This document shows, one piece after another, positions 8,519 to 17,796 of a DNA stretch of 64,000 nt. The stretch lies in assembly GCA_035378955.1 (NCBI GenBank), contig DAOSUS010000007.1, positions 1 to 64,000 of the forward strand, given 5' to 3'. Under the pieces are notes generated by a model that did not search any database, had not been told where the DNA came from, and was given only the letters and a program-made list of their open reading frames with translations. The stretch's first letter is position 1, and the number at the start of each line of letters is the position of its first letter. The DNA is from Candidatus Hydrogenedens sp. GTDB lineage: Bacteria; Hydrogenedentota; Hydrogenedentia; Hydrogenedentales; Hydrogenedentaceae. The translations under genes and the position numbers were made by a program.

Positions 8519-9442
8519 ATGGAAAGGGAAAATCTTTTAATAAAGGAAGTATTGAATTGTTTTTTGTTTATTTCCTTACTTATATTTTTATCTTCATGTG
8601 AAGGAATTTATACAATTCAAGGGAAAGTATTTGCTATTAATGGAGAAGCCCTCCCCGGAGTGTGTGTTTCCAGTCCTGAGATATTTAGCCATGTAGTAAC
8701 AAACACGAAAGGAAGTTTTGTCTTTCGCCTTTCAAAGCCTATTAGTAAGTTAGAGTTTATAAAATCAGATTACCTCCCTTTTACTGTTTCGATACATTTT
8801 GCTGAAAAAAAATATATTACATTAACAGATATATTTCTTACCCCAAAACCTTCAACCCCCGGTGTGTATTTCCTTGATAATGCAAAAAACAGATATTTAC
8901 CCTTGATAAAAGGAAAAATAGAAAGAACACAGATAGAAAAACAAAATTCTGTTCCTTCCATAAAATTAAGTGAGATAACACAAGTTAAAGATACCTTCCC
9001 CAAACTTTATGTTTTCCGATTGCCTCAATACGATGTAACTATGTATCAAATGAAAGAATATGTCCCCAAAGTGGATGAAATGAAATCAGATAAAAAGGTA
9101 GATAAAACGGAAAAACAGTCTGATGGAAAAGATACCCCAGTGCCTCAAGAAAGAAAAATATGGATTCCTGATAAACCCGTTTTAACCCATACCAAATTTC
9201 TTTCAGAAATGGATACAAGTTTATTTCTATTGAAACCTGTAAGTGAGTTGAAACCGGGTGTTTATTGTATAAATTGGCGAGCTTTTGAAATGCCCTTTCC
9301 ACGAATAAGCGAATGCTTTCTATTTTCTATTGTAGAAGAGTCTGAAATAAAAGAATCTTCGACGGAACCTGCTACATCGGATACAAAAAAGGAGGAAAAA
9401 GATAAAATGACGGGGATAGTAAAAAAAATAGCAGATAATTAG
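8519..9442 (+). CDS. Lipoprotein with carboxypeptidase-regulatory-like domain
   Basis: A hydrophobic N-terminus ends in a lipobox (FLSSC, Cys27), so it should be a lipidated envelope protein. Residues about 32-100 (IQGKVFAINGEALPGVCV... TNTKGSFVFRL) resemble the CarboxypepD_reg/peptidase-associated beta-sandwich found in many surface proteins. The middle and C-terminal regions are unrecognised; a lysine-rich linker lies around residues 185-210. It starts 31 bases after the end of the interrupted gspE frame, so it may be co-transcribed. No enzymatic motif is visible. Confidence 0.65.
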   Translation: MERENLLIKEVLNCFLFISLLIFLSSCEGIYTIQGKVFAINGEALPGVCVSSPEIFSHVVTNTKGSFVFRLSKPISKLEFIKSDYLPFTVSIHFAEKKYITLTDIFLTPKPSTPGVYFLDNAKNRYLPLIKGKIERTQIEKQNSVPSIKLSEITQVKDTFPKLYVFRLPQYDVTMYQMKEYVPKVDEMKSDKKVDKTEKQSDGKDTPVPQERKIWIPDKPVLTHTKFLSEMDTSLFLLKPVSELKPGVYCINWRAFEMPFPRISECFLFSIVEESEIKESSTEPATSDTKKEEKDKMTGIVKKIADN

Positions 9443-9556
9443 AAAATAATATTTTTCGAGTTAGTCTTATAAATGGTAAAATAATGTATTATTTTCGGGA
9501 CTAAGAGGAAAAGAATATATAACGGGAAAATGCTGTAAATATTTGGATATGTAGTA

Positions 9557-10348
9557 ATGAAAAAAACAGATACCCAAAATAATATTGACGATATATTATC
9601 AAAAGATACCTTAAAACTGAAATTAGAACAGTTTGAAGGTCCTTTTGAAATACTTCTTTATCTAATAAAAGAGCAAGAGATAGATATTTTTGATATTCCA
9701 ATTGTTCAGATAACGGAACAATATCTCGAAATTCTTGATTTGATGAAGGAAAGGCAGTTAGAAATTGCAGGCGATTTTCTTGTAATGGCAGCCACGCTTA
9801 TCCAGATTAAATCACGAATGCTCCTTCCTCCGGATACGGACGAAGAAGAAGAGGTCGAAGAGGAAGACCCGAGATTGGAATTAGTAGAGCGTCTCTTAGA
9901 ATATCGGAAATTTAAAGAACTGGGAAAAAAATTAGGAGAGTTAGAAGAACAAAACGCTGATTATCTACCGCGACAATTTCCTTCTTATTTAGAACCTTCT
10001 GTCCAAGAAGAATGGATTGAAGTTACACTTGCGGATTTGATGAAAGCCATAAAGAAAGTTTTGCGTTATCTATTGGAACCTTCTGTGCAATGGATAGAAC
10101 TTGAAAAATATACAGTAGAAGAAAAAATTACCGAAATATGGGATATATTATCAACACAACAAAGTATTTCCTCTGTAGAACTTTTAAAAGAATGCAAAAC
10201 AACGATAGAAAAGGTTTGTGTAATTCTGGCAATATTAGAGTTGTGCCGACAAAGAAAAATATCATTTCGTCAACAACAGCCCTATGGGCAATTTTTTTTG
10301 TATTTAAACAAAAACTATAAAGAAACCCCTATTGAAATAAATGGTTAA
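9557..10348 (+). CDS. scpA: Segregation and condensation protein A (ScpA kleisin)
   Basis: ScpA bridges the SMC heads and, with ScpB, forms the bacterial condensin that compacts and separates chromosomes. The N-terminal signature LKLEQFEGPFEILLYLIKEQ and ITEQYLEIL are characteristic, followed by IKSRMLLPP, an acidic stretch and a C-terminal winged-helix-like region that contacts SMC. The 263-residue length is typical. Neither scpB nor smc is adjacent. The stop overlaps the start of the following yraN gene by eight bases, suggesting translational coupling. Confidence 0.92.
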   Translation: MKKTDTQNNIDDILSKDTLKLKLEQFEGPFEILLYLIKEQEIDIFDIPIVQITEQYLEILDLMKERQLEIAGDFLVMAATLIQIKSRMLLPPDTDEEEEVEEEDPRLELVERLLEYRKFKELGKKLGELEEQNADYLPRQFPSYLEPSVQEEWIEVTLADLMKAIKKVLRYLLEPSVQWIELEKYTVEEKITEIWDILSTQQSISSVELLKECKTTIEKVCVILAILELCRQRKISFRQQQPYGQFFLYLNKNYKETPIEING

Positions 10349-10739
10349 TTGGTTACTGAAAATATTTCCTTTTATAAAAATAGATAGAGAACTTACACCT
10401 AAAGATTTGGGTAGAGAAGGGGAAAATGAGGCTGTCCGATTTTTAAAAAATCAGGGATTAAAAGTGTTGGGAACGAATATGAGAATAGGTAAATATGAAA
10501 TTGATTTAATTGCACGAGATGGGGAAGAACTGGTTTTTGTTGAGGTAAAAACATGTCGAAATGATAAATGGAGTTATCCCGAAGATAAAGTTGATTATAA
10601 GAAAAGAAAAAATTTAAAGAAAGCAGGAAACCGATATATTACTCGATATGCCCCACAAACGAAATACTTTCGTTTTGATATTGTTGCAATAACATGGGAA
10701 CCTTCTATATCTATTCATTGGATAAAAAATGCTTTTTAA
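10341..10739 (+). CDS. YraN/UPF0102 family endonuclease-like protein
   Basis: A small 132-residue protein with a PD-(D/E)XK-type fold signature: LGREGENEAVRFLK, then EIDLIARDGEELVFVEVKT, where the E..D...E-V-K residues form the presumed nuclease site. The family is widespread but its cellular role is poorly defined, possibly in DNA repair or processing. The gene overlaps scpA. It converges on the sialidase-like gene with only three bases between the two ends. Confidence 0.9.
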   Translation: MVNWLLKIFPFIKIDRELTPKDLGREGENEAVRFLKNQGLKVLGTNMRIGKYEIDLIARDGEELVFVEVKTCRNDKWSYPEDKVDYKKRKNLKKAGNRYITRYAPQTKYFRFDIVAITWEPSISIHWIKNAF

Positions 10740-10742
10740 CTG

Positions 10743-11840
10743 TTAGGGTTTTTCTGTCCATGATAGCCATTCAATTTTTCCTTGAGTATCAATCTTAAAT
10801 TTTCTTGCTCTTAAATTAGATGAAGGTCCTTCTTCATAATAAACAATAAGTATACTATCATCTTTTAATGTTACCATAGACGGGTATGCACCTATACATG
10901 GGTCTACCAATATCGGTTCGTTCCAGGAAATAGCATCGTCTGTGCTTACACTTATACAGGTTCCTTTATTAGGGTAGCGAATACCCATTAATAAAACTCC
11001 CGACGGTGCCCGATGTAGATAAGGACAATGTCCCGGGAAAGGTAGTGCCTTACTGATTTCCCATGTTTTACCGTCATCAGCAGATATTGAAAATCCCATA
11101 GGCAAATGGCTATGTCCTCGTTGAGCAATAAATAAATTTTGGTTCTTTAATACACATATATCGGGTTCTGCGTCAAGTTTTAATGTTCCGTAATCAATAT
11201 CTACGGGAGTAGACCAGGTATTCCCTTTATCTTTTGAAAAAGATACGGCTCCACATCCTTCTTTTCGCTCATCTGCATATAGACTGATTATTAATGTCCC
11301 ATCTGAAAGCGTTCGTATCGGAGAACTGCAATAGTACTCAGAAGAAATTTGTTTAGGCTCAGACCATGTTTTCCCCCAATCTTCAGATAAAATCATCCAT
11401 GTTCCCAATCCTTCCCAACGACTTTTCTGATTTTCAAGGGGCTTTAAAGAAAAGAAATTACAAACCAACTTGCTATTATCAATTACTGCAATAGATGGGT
11501 CACGGTCATCGTAGGGACCATCATAAATAATAAATGGCTGCCCCCATGTTTTTCCTTCATCTTCTGAAAATATACCAGAAATCCGCCCTCCCTTAGGGTG
11601 CGCTTCATTAGGTAATGATACATGTTCATAGCCATCATAAAAGACACAAAGCAATCTTCCATCAGGTAGTCTGCATACATCGGGGAAAGCCTCATAAGCC
11701 CCTCCACCTCCATCTTTGCATATAACAAGGTAGTCTTTGCCCTCTTGCAGTGCAACAGATTGTCCCTGTGCATGAGATAAAATAATTAAGAAAGCAAAAA
11801 GCAATGAACATTGTATAAAAATAAATTGTAATCGTTTCAT
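10743..11840 (-). CDS. Exported sialidase-like protein (BNR/Asp-box propeller)
   Basis: A signal peptide (residues 1-26, ending near AQGQS) is followed by a six-bladed-propeller-type sequence with five Asp-box repeats: SEDEGKTW (92-99), SEDWGKTW, SKDKGNTW, SADDGKTW and the degenerate STDDAISW. The region GGAYEAFPDVCRLPDGRLLCVFYDG is typical of the GH33-like/exo-alpha-sialidase superfamily found in Planctomycetes-type genomes. Whether it cleaves sialic acid or another glycan cannot be told from the sequence. It fits the group of glycan-active genes in this window (GH38, GH42-like). Confidence 0.8.
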   Translation of the reverse strand: MKRLQFIFIQCSLLFAFLIILSHAQGQSVALQEGKDYLVICKDGGGGAYEAFPDVCRLPDGRLLCVFYDGYEHVSLPNEAHPKGGRISGIFSEDEGKTWGQPFIIYDGPYDDRDPSIAVIDNSKLVCNFFSLKPLENQKSRWEGLGTWMILSEDWGKTWSEPKQISSEYYCSSPIRTLSDGTLIISLYADERKEGCGAVSFSKDKGNTWSTPVDIDYGTLKLDAEPDICVLKNQNLFIAQRGHSHLPMGFSISADDGKTWEISKALPFPGHCPYLHRAPSGVLLMGIRYPNKGTCISVSTDDAISWNEPILVDPCIGAYPSMVTLKDDSILIVYYEEGPSSNLRARKFKIDTQGKIEWLSWTEKP

Positions 11841-11936
11841 GTTATGCTCCTTCTATAGGGTTTTGATTATAGGATATGTTAATATTATTACAATAGTAGT
11901 TTTAACAAATGAATAACAACTGTAAGGAGGGATATT

Positions 11937-12473
11937 ATGAACAATTTACTTCAAGTAATTAAAGAACGCAGAACTATTCGCAAGTATCAGAATAAACCTA
12001 TCTCTGATGAATTATTAAATACTGTTCTGGAAGCAGGGAGATGGGCTCAATCATGGGCAAATACGCAATGCTGGCATGTTATTGTAGTAAAAGATGGAAA
12101 AATAAAAGAAGAACTTCAAAAAACGGTTCCTTCTGGCAATCCCTCATATCAAGCAATTGTAGATGCCCCTATTTTACTATGTCTTTGTGCTAAGAAAAAT
12201 ATTTCGGGATTTTACAAAGGGAATGCATGCACTCCTTTTGGTGATTGGTTGTTATTTGATATGGGTGTCTTTGCTCAAAATATAGCACTGTCTGCTCATT
12301 CATTAGGTTTAGGAACTGTAATTGTAGGACTTTTAGACCAAAAATCGGCTCAAAAAATATTAAAACTTGATGATGACAAAGAATTGGTTGCATTAATGCC
12401 ACTGGGATTTCCCGCAGATGTTCCTTCGGCACCACCTCGTAAAGAAATAAAAGACTTTGTGCAATATATTTAA
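11937..12473 (+). CDS. Nitroreductase family flavoprotein
   Basis: The protein is 178 residues and starts after a strong AAGGAGGG. The FMN-binding N-terminus IKERRTIRKYQNKPI, the middle RWAQSWANTQCWHVIVV and the C-terminal LGLGTVIVGLLD and LMPLGFP segments are typical of the NfsA/FRP-like superfamily of NAD(P)H-dependent FMN reductases. The physiological substrate is unknown. It converges on the mannosidase gene, and the two coding regions overlap by four bases at their ends. Confidence 0.88.
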   Translation: MNNLLQVIKERRTIRKYQNKPISDELLNTVLEAGRWAQSWANTQCWHVIVVKDGKIKEELQKTVPSGNPSYQAIVDAPILLCLCAKKNISGFYKGNACTPFGDWLLFDMGVFAQNIALSAHSLGLGTVIVGLLDQKSAQKILKLDDDKELVALMPLGFPADVPSAPPRKEIKDFVQYI

Positions 12474-14968
12474 TCTTTCATTTCTTCTTCAAGTAAATTA
12501 CACTCAAAAACTTTTTTTAGTAAAGTGTCAATATAAAAAGTCTTTATTTCAAAACCCTGAAAAGAAACCGAAAAACTTAAATCAAGGGGAGGAATATTTA
12601 TATCTGTTTTCTGTGTATTCCCTGTGGGTTCAAATAATCGTAGAATATAACCATTTTTCTTTTCTGCTTTTTTGAATGCAGAAAGTATGATAGAAGGATT
12701 TTCTATTATAATTGCACTTGAATAAGGTTTTCCTTTTTGTGTAGGAGTAAAAGAAAGAAACATAGGTTTCTCGTTATGTGCTAATGCTTCATTGTCTATT
12801 ACTTGAAATCTTTCCTGTGCATTTCCACCTGATATCCAAAAACGGAATATCCGTTCTCCTTGCTCCATTCGGGGAGTGAATCGGTCCTGAGGTACTAAGG
12901 GACGGTTCTTAAAAGGTAAAGAGGAATAAGCAGGTGAATGGAGAAGTGTAAGACGAATGGTATTGTTTATAAAATCAGAGCCGTAAATGCCATCATTGAT
13001 AATTGTTAATGCCATATTCTTATCTGGACTGTATCCTGCAACCCATTTTTGTGAAACAGCTTCGTATTGCTCTCCGGGTAATTTATCCTTTCCAAAGACA
13101 ACCTGCCCTATATATTCGGTATCATTCCATGGTAAAGGAATAGAAAGTTTTAACATACGGTCTTTTTCAAACCAAAAAACACGAACCTATATTTCTATTT
13201 CCGGGAATACTTTCGGTATCTTATAGTGAATAACTATATAGGAGTTGTTATATTTAAAAATAGCCTCAACAACAGTTCTGACCTCTCCATCTTCAATGAC
13301 ATGTACAGGCGGATATTTGTCTTTTTGAATGCCGTATATTTTTGGGACTTCTGTTTCTTCTAATAGAGAAAAAACGCCCTCGATTTCTTTGTAGTTTAAA
13401 ACTTCACTTCCCCAAGGGTCTTCATTATCTTTAATTACCATAGGTAAGAAAGCGGAACTTTGAAGAAAATCATCGCCATTTATACGATAAAAATCCATAA
13501 GCCCTGTTTGGGTATTTATCCCTATATGTGTGTTGTCTCCTTTAATTTCTATAATTTCATTTTTGATTTTCACATCGGGTTGAGGTCTTTGGGGGAGTAT
13601 TGTATCTGCCTTTATATCAATCTGTGTGATTTGTGAGGGAGGCAATGTGGCCATAAAAACCATTCTTTTACGCCAATCTACGGCAACATTCCCATATTCT
13701 TTTTCTACCTGAGAAGGAATTGATTTCCCGCGGATAGACATTACCGGTAGAACAAAAGAATCTTCAAAGTTAAAATCAGGAAGGCAAAACTCTGCTTCAA
13801 AAATAGATTTTACAGGGAATGGATGGGGATTATATGCAAATAAAGGGACAGTATCTGAAGGAGAATCCTCATTTAATTTACATAAAGAGAAAAAACAACG
13901 GGCTTTAACACGGGAAATGATATTCAATCCATGGTCTAAAATCTGTAAGGCTGTATCCTCTACAGGAGGAATGGAAGAGCCGGGTAGTATATCATGAAAT
14001 TCAGCAAATAAAAGATTTTCCAATGCTTGATGAAATTCATCAGTAGGATACTCTAACAGCCCTTGAATGGCACATACACTTGCCATTTTTTCAGTCATAT
14101 ATAAATCATTTTCTAATTTCCTATGTTTTTGTTTTATTCGAATTTGCGAAGTATAACAACCCGGAGCCCACGGATTTAAGTCTCGTTCTAATTGGGGAAA
14201 TATCCTTTGTTCTTCTTGCAATTCTTTGAAAAAAGAATCTGTTGTAGAATGAAAAATCTCTATTTCATCGGTAGATTGGATAAGTTCCCTTAAATCTTTA
14301 CAATCCTTAAAAGAGGGACCTCCGCCGTGATTCCCCACACCCCATAAAACAAGCCCTATGGGATGGTCAGGATGTTTTTTTATCCATTGTTCTACTTTTT
14401 CTCGTGCTTTCCCTAAGGGGGCATTATACCAACCCATAAAACGATAGGCTATTACCTCAGAACCATCATATCCTTTCCAGATAAATCCTTTTTCGGGTAA
14501 AGAAAATATTTCTGCATGAGGTCTTCCAAAAAGATAGTATTTATATCCTGATTTTGCAAGGATTTGAACCAATCCCCGCGAATGTCCAAAGGGGTCAAAA
14601 TTTATTGCGGTATCAGGTTCTACACCAAATTTTTCTTTGAAATAATTTTTACCAACAAGGACCTGACGCACAAAAGATTCTCCAGATGGCATATTACAAT
14701 CTGGTTGTAGAAACCATCCCCCCATTATGTTCCATTTACCTTTTTGCACCTGAACCTGAATTCTTTTAAATAGATCAGGGGCGTATTGCTCTACCCATTT
14801 ATAAAGAACGGCTTCATTATGGTTGAAAATGAATTCATCAAATTGTTCACATAATTCTACAGCCGTTTTAAAGGTAGAGAGGGTTTCCCCAGCACCTTCT
14901 TCCCACTCCCATAACCAACATGGGTCTAAATGTGCATTACAGAGAAGATGTATTCGTTGTTTGGACAT
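12470..14968 (-). pseudogene. GH38 alpha-mannosidase, interrupted by an in-frame TAG
   Basis: The N-terminal catalytic domain has NAHLDPCWLWEW (zinc ligands H13, D15), the nucleophile region INFDPFGHS (D125) and AEFHDILPGSS, all characteristic of family 38 retaining alpha-mannosidases. At 13187-13189 (plus coordinates) the frame reads EIEI-TAG-VRVFWFEKDRMLKLSIPLPW; the last segment is the expected C-terminal beta-sandwich of the same family, and the same frame stays open to 12470. Full length would be 832 codons. One substitution explains the split; alternatively two polypeptides are made, since an ATG occurs 33 bases after the stop. The start follows AAGGAT. It lies 28 bases downstream of the GntR regulator gene and is probably in the same operon. 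Confidence 0.8.
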
Positions 14969-14996
14969 AGAAAAAAATCCTTATTGCTTTTAATCA

Positions 14997-15734
14997 TTAA
15001 GATTTTGTAGAAATGTCTTTTAAGTTAGTTTCAAACTGTTTACGAACTGCTTCGAGATGTCGTGTTATGAGTAATTCTGCCAAATCACCGTCGCGTTGTT
15101 CAAAGGCTTCTAATATGCGTTCAGCAAGTCGATCTAATTCTTGTTTCCCAATTAGAACAATATCCACCATTTCATTGATTTTAAGAAAGGCTTGCCACAT
15201 TGTGTTGTATAAAAGTTCGTAAATCTGGTTTCGTGTCGCTTGTGAGAAAAGACGGAAAAAGCGTTCATTTAGTTTCTGTAATTCTTCTGGATTGTATATG
15301 GTTGTTTTTCTTTTTTGAAATAAATAACGAAGTTCGTCCAATTCCTCCTGAGTATGTCTTTCCGCCGCAAGATGAACAACTTGACGAACCATATTATCTC
15401 TGAATTCAAGAATGTCTTTTAATAAAGGTAAATTGACCATTCCATTTTCATCACAGATTAAAGTATCAAATAATTCAAGTCCTCCAATCAGGTCAATATC
15501 CTGCACAATAATGCCCGAGCCCTGTCGAATCTTGACCAAACCTAATGCCTCTAATCTTTTTAATGCTTCTCGTATGCTATGTCGCGTTGTTTTGAACTGT
15601 TCTGCCAGTTCCCGTTCTGTAGGTAATTTTTCCCCCGATTTGTATTCTTTATTAGCAATTTTCCTGCATAGTTCATCTGCAATTTTTTTTGAACGGGTTG
15701 AAGAAGAATTTTTGTAATTTTTTTTACTTTCCAT
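14997..15734 (-). CDS. GntR-family (FadR/FCD-type) transcriptional regulator
   Basis: An N-terminal winged helix (SGEKLPTERELAEQFKTTRHSIREALKRLEALGLV) is followed by a helical FCD ligand-binding domain (LEFRDNMVRQVVHLAAERHT..., LLITRHLEAVRKQ), 245 residues in all. FadR-type GntR proteins bind palindromes of the form TGGTNNNACCA and release DNA on binding a small acid or sugar derivative. A perfect palindrome of that type lies in the divergent promoter region upstream. The gene leads into the GH38 mannosidase, suggesting control of glycan use, and is divergent from a pseudopilin gene. Confidence 0.88.
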   Translation of the reverse strand: MESKKNYKNSSSTRSKKIADELCRKIANKEYKSGEKLPTERELAEQFKTTRHSIREALKRLEALGLVKIRQGSGIIVQDIDLIGGLELFDTLICDENGMVNLPLLKDILEFRDNMVRQVVHLAAERHTQEELDELRYLFQKRKTTIYNPEELQKLNERFFRLFSQATRNQIYELLYNTMWQAFLKINEMVDIVLIGKQELDRLAERILEAFEQRDGDLAELLITRHLEAVRKQFETNLKDISTKS

Positions 15735-15762
15735 AATTGTTCCACCAATTCCAGTTTTTTAT

Positions 15763-15791
15763 TTGACAAATAAGTAATTATTTGATATATT
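15763..15791 (+). promoter_or_regulatory. Consensus sigma70 promoter of the pseudopilin gene
   Basis: TTGACA (15763-15768), a 17-base spacer and TATATT (15786-15791). The predicted start point falls at or just inside the 15797-15813 palindrome. The pseudopilin ATG is 55 bases downstream and preceded by AAGGAGA. Confidence 0.8.
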
Positions 15792-15796
15792 ATATA

Positions 15797-15813
15797 AATT
15801 GGTTCAACCAATT
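15797..15813. promoter_or_regulatory. Predicted FadR/GntR-type operator palindrome
   Basis: AATTGGTTCAACCAATT is a perfect 17-bp palindrome around a central C and fits the TTGGTNNNACCAA form bound by GntR/FadR regulators. It sits over the predicted start of the pseudopilin transcript. A related imperfect copy (AATTGTTCCACCAATT, 15735-15750) abuts the GntR start codon, suggesting autoregulation. Binding by the adjacent regulator is inferred. Confidence 0.65.
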
Positions 15814-15846
15814 ATAAAATTTAACATTATTTAAGGAGAATAAAAA

Positions 15847-16791
15847 ATGAAACGAACTGGTTTTACACTCATCGAACTTTTAGTTGTTATTGCCATTATT
15901 GGTATCCTTGCTGCAATTTTACTTCCAGCGTTAGCTCGCGCTCGTGAGGCGGCTCGCCGTTCTTCCTGTGCTAATAATTTAAAACAATGGGGACTTGTTT
16001 TTAAAATGTATGCCAATGAATCCCCCGGAGGAAAATTCCCCCCCAGTGAATTGGAATTAGGTTGTGGTGCTCGTCCTTGTATGGCATTTGGTCCATTAAT
16101 TAGTGCTATATATCCGGAATATCTTACCGACCCGGCAATAATTTTCTGTCCTTCCGATGCGAAAGATAAATTAGATAACTTTATGGACCCTCAGACGAAA
16201 GAATTCACAATGTTACAAAAGATAGACGGAAATCGTCAGCAAGGTGTAGAAGGGATTGATGCGAGTTATACCTATGCGGATTTTGTGTTTGACCGTTGTG
16301 GAAGTGAATATCCTAAAAAATCTACGGCTTCATTGCAGGCATTAGCGACTATAATTGGAAATCCTCTTGACCCTTCTATTACAGAAGGAGCAGCCCAATT
16401 TATTGAAGTAATGGAAGATATGATTGATAAATTGAGACCTTATTTTCTTTCCGGAGATGCAAATGGATTTATGCGAGAAGCGGATAATGACAGACAGGTT
16501 TCACAAGGATTAGGAAATGGTGGTGGAACGATTGTATATCGTTTAAGAGAAGGTATAGAACGATTTTTAATTACAGATATTAATAATCCTGCTGCAAGTG
16601 CAAAGGCACAGAGTTCCATTTTTGTTATGTGGGATAATGTCTCTGACCAGGTAGCAAAATTTAACCATATCCCGGGTGGTAGTAACATTTTATATATGGA
16701 TGGGCATGTAGCCTTTGTTCGTTTTCCGGGTGAACCACCCATGGTTGCTGAACTCGCTGCAATTATGAGAGTTTTCGATATTGCAGAATAG
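15847..16791 (+). CDS. DUF1559 pseudopilin (prepilin-type protein with H-X-DG motif)
   Basis: The N-terminus [19 protein letters not shown] is a class III prepilin signal cleaved after Gly by a prepilin peptidase, with Glu at mature position 5. The body (314 residues) belongs to the DUF1559 family common in Planctomycetes, Lentisphaerae and related groups. The C-terminus has [17 protein letters not shown], the prepilin-associated His-to-DG motif with ten rather than the usual nine intervening residues. Exact pilus or secretion partners are unknown, but a PilB/GspE and secretin genes exist in this window. The promoter, predicted operator and terminator are all recognisable. Confidence 0.9.
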   Translation: MKRTGFTLIELLVVIAIIGILAAILLPALARAREAARRSSCANNLKQWGLVFKMYANESPGGKFPPSELELGCGARPCMAFGPLISAIYPEYLTDPAIIFCPSDAKDKLDNFMDPQTKEFTMLQKIDGNRQQGVEGIDASYTYADFVFDRCGSEYPKKSTASLQALATIIGNPLDPSITEGAAQFIEVMEDMIDKLRPYFLSGDANGFMREADNDRQVSQGLGNGGGTIVYRLREGIERFLITDINNPAASAKAQSSIFVMWDNVSDQVAKFNHIPGGSNILYMDGHVAFVRFPGEPPMVAELAAIMRVFDIAE

Positions 16792-16820
16792 GCAAAGATA
16801 GTAACAGTTTGATAATTCCA

Positions 16821-16862
16821 ATCAGCATACAGAAATTTTCTGTATGCTGATTTTATTTTTTA
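16821..16862 (+). terminator. Rho-independent terminator after pseudopilin gene
   Basis: ATCAGCATACAGAAA pairs with TTTCTGTATGCTGAT to form a stem of about 15 bp with almost no loop, followed by TTTATTTTTTA. It lies between two converging genes. Confidence 0.85.
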
Positions 16863-16864
16863 CT

Positions 16865-17662
16865 TTATGCAATAACAGTGTTCTTCAGAGTTCCTATAGA
16901 TGAAATCTCTATCTCAACAATATCCCCCTTGGATAGAGTTATTTTAGGAGAGCGTGCCCAACCTACTCCCGAAGGAGTTCCTGTAAAAATAAGAGTGCCT
17001 GCTTTCAAAGTTGTATCCTGACTTAGAAAAGATACTAATTCAAAAGGAGAGAAAATCATATCGGAAGTATTTCCCGTTTGCATAATTTGATGATTTACCT
17101 TTGTTGTAATCTGAAAGAAATCCTTATTTTTTATATCACTTATAGGAAGCACAAAAGGACCCACAGGGGCAAAGGTATCAAAACTTTTTCCTCGAACCCA
17201 TTGTCCCCCTCCTAATTCCATTTGCCATCTTCTCGCAGAAACATCATTCCCGATAGTAAAACCCATAATATAGTTATGGGCTTCTTCTACTTTTACATTT
17301 TTTATATCAGATTTTATGATAATTACCAACTCCCCTTCATAATCTACCTCATTATTGCAAACCTCAGGAATTTTTATAGGGTCAAGATGAGCAGTAATTG
17401 CAGACGGATTTTTCATGAAAACAACAGGGTATTCAGGTATGGGTTTATTTGTTTCTTTGGCATGTCCCTTGTAGTTTAATCCAATACATAAGATAGCCGG
17501 AGGATTAACAGGGGGAAGCCATTTCTTGGGCAAAATTTTTTTATCAGTCATCTTTAATGAGTTATCAAATGGGTTCCCTTCAAGTTCATATAGATTATTA
17601 TCTTCTGCAATAGTTATGTACAAAATATTACCTTGTTCATTAATAATTCTGCCCCATTTCAT
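16865..17662 (-). CDS. Fumarylacetoacetate hydrolase family protein
   Basis: The protein is 265 residues. The FAH fold is shown by ILCIGLNYKGHAKE, the metal-ligand segment VDYEGELVIII (E-x-E), GFTIGNDVSAR (the Asp ligand), KSFDTFAPVGPF and LIFTGTPSGVG. Members cleave C-C bonds or tautomerise/hydrate beta-diketo acids in aromatic and sugar-acid degradation (for example HpcE-like or 2,4-diketo-3-deoxy-sugar-acid hydrolases). The divergent neighbours are exported sugar isomerase-like and Gfo/Idh/MocA proteins, which favours a sugar-acid role, but the substrate is not determined. Confidence 0.88.
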   Translation of the reverse strand: MKWGRIINEQGNILYITIAEDNNLYELEGNPFDNSLKMTDKKILPKKWLPPVNPPAILCIGLNYKGHAKETNKPIPEYPVVFMKNPSAITAHLDPIKIPEVCNNEVDYEGELVIIIKSDIKNVKVEEAHNYIMGFTIGNDVSARRWQMELGGGQWVRGKSFDTFAPVGPFVLPISDIKNKDFFQITTKVNHQIMQTGNTSDMIFSPFELVSFLSQDTTLKAGTLIFTGTPSGVGWARSPKITLSKGDIVEIEISSIGTLKNTVIA

Positions 17663-17796
17663 AATGGTTCCTTTCTATAGCAGGATTTCCTTTTTAGTTT
17701 CTTTCAATGATTTGTTTTGGATAGAATTATAAAAATAAATCATAATAGATGTGAAATAGCACTTTTAAATAACATCTAACTATAAGGAGAAACTCA

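Noticed and set aside
9478..9495. Inverted repeat AAAATAATGTATTATTTT before scpA
   Set aside because: Composed almost only of A and T, so expected by chance in this background; no T tract or promoter position supports a role.
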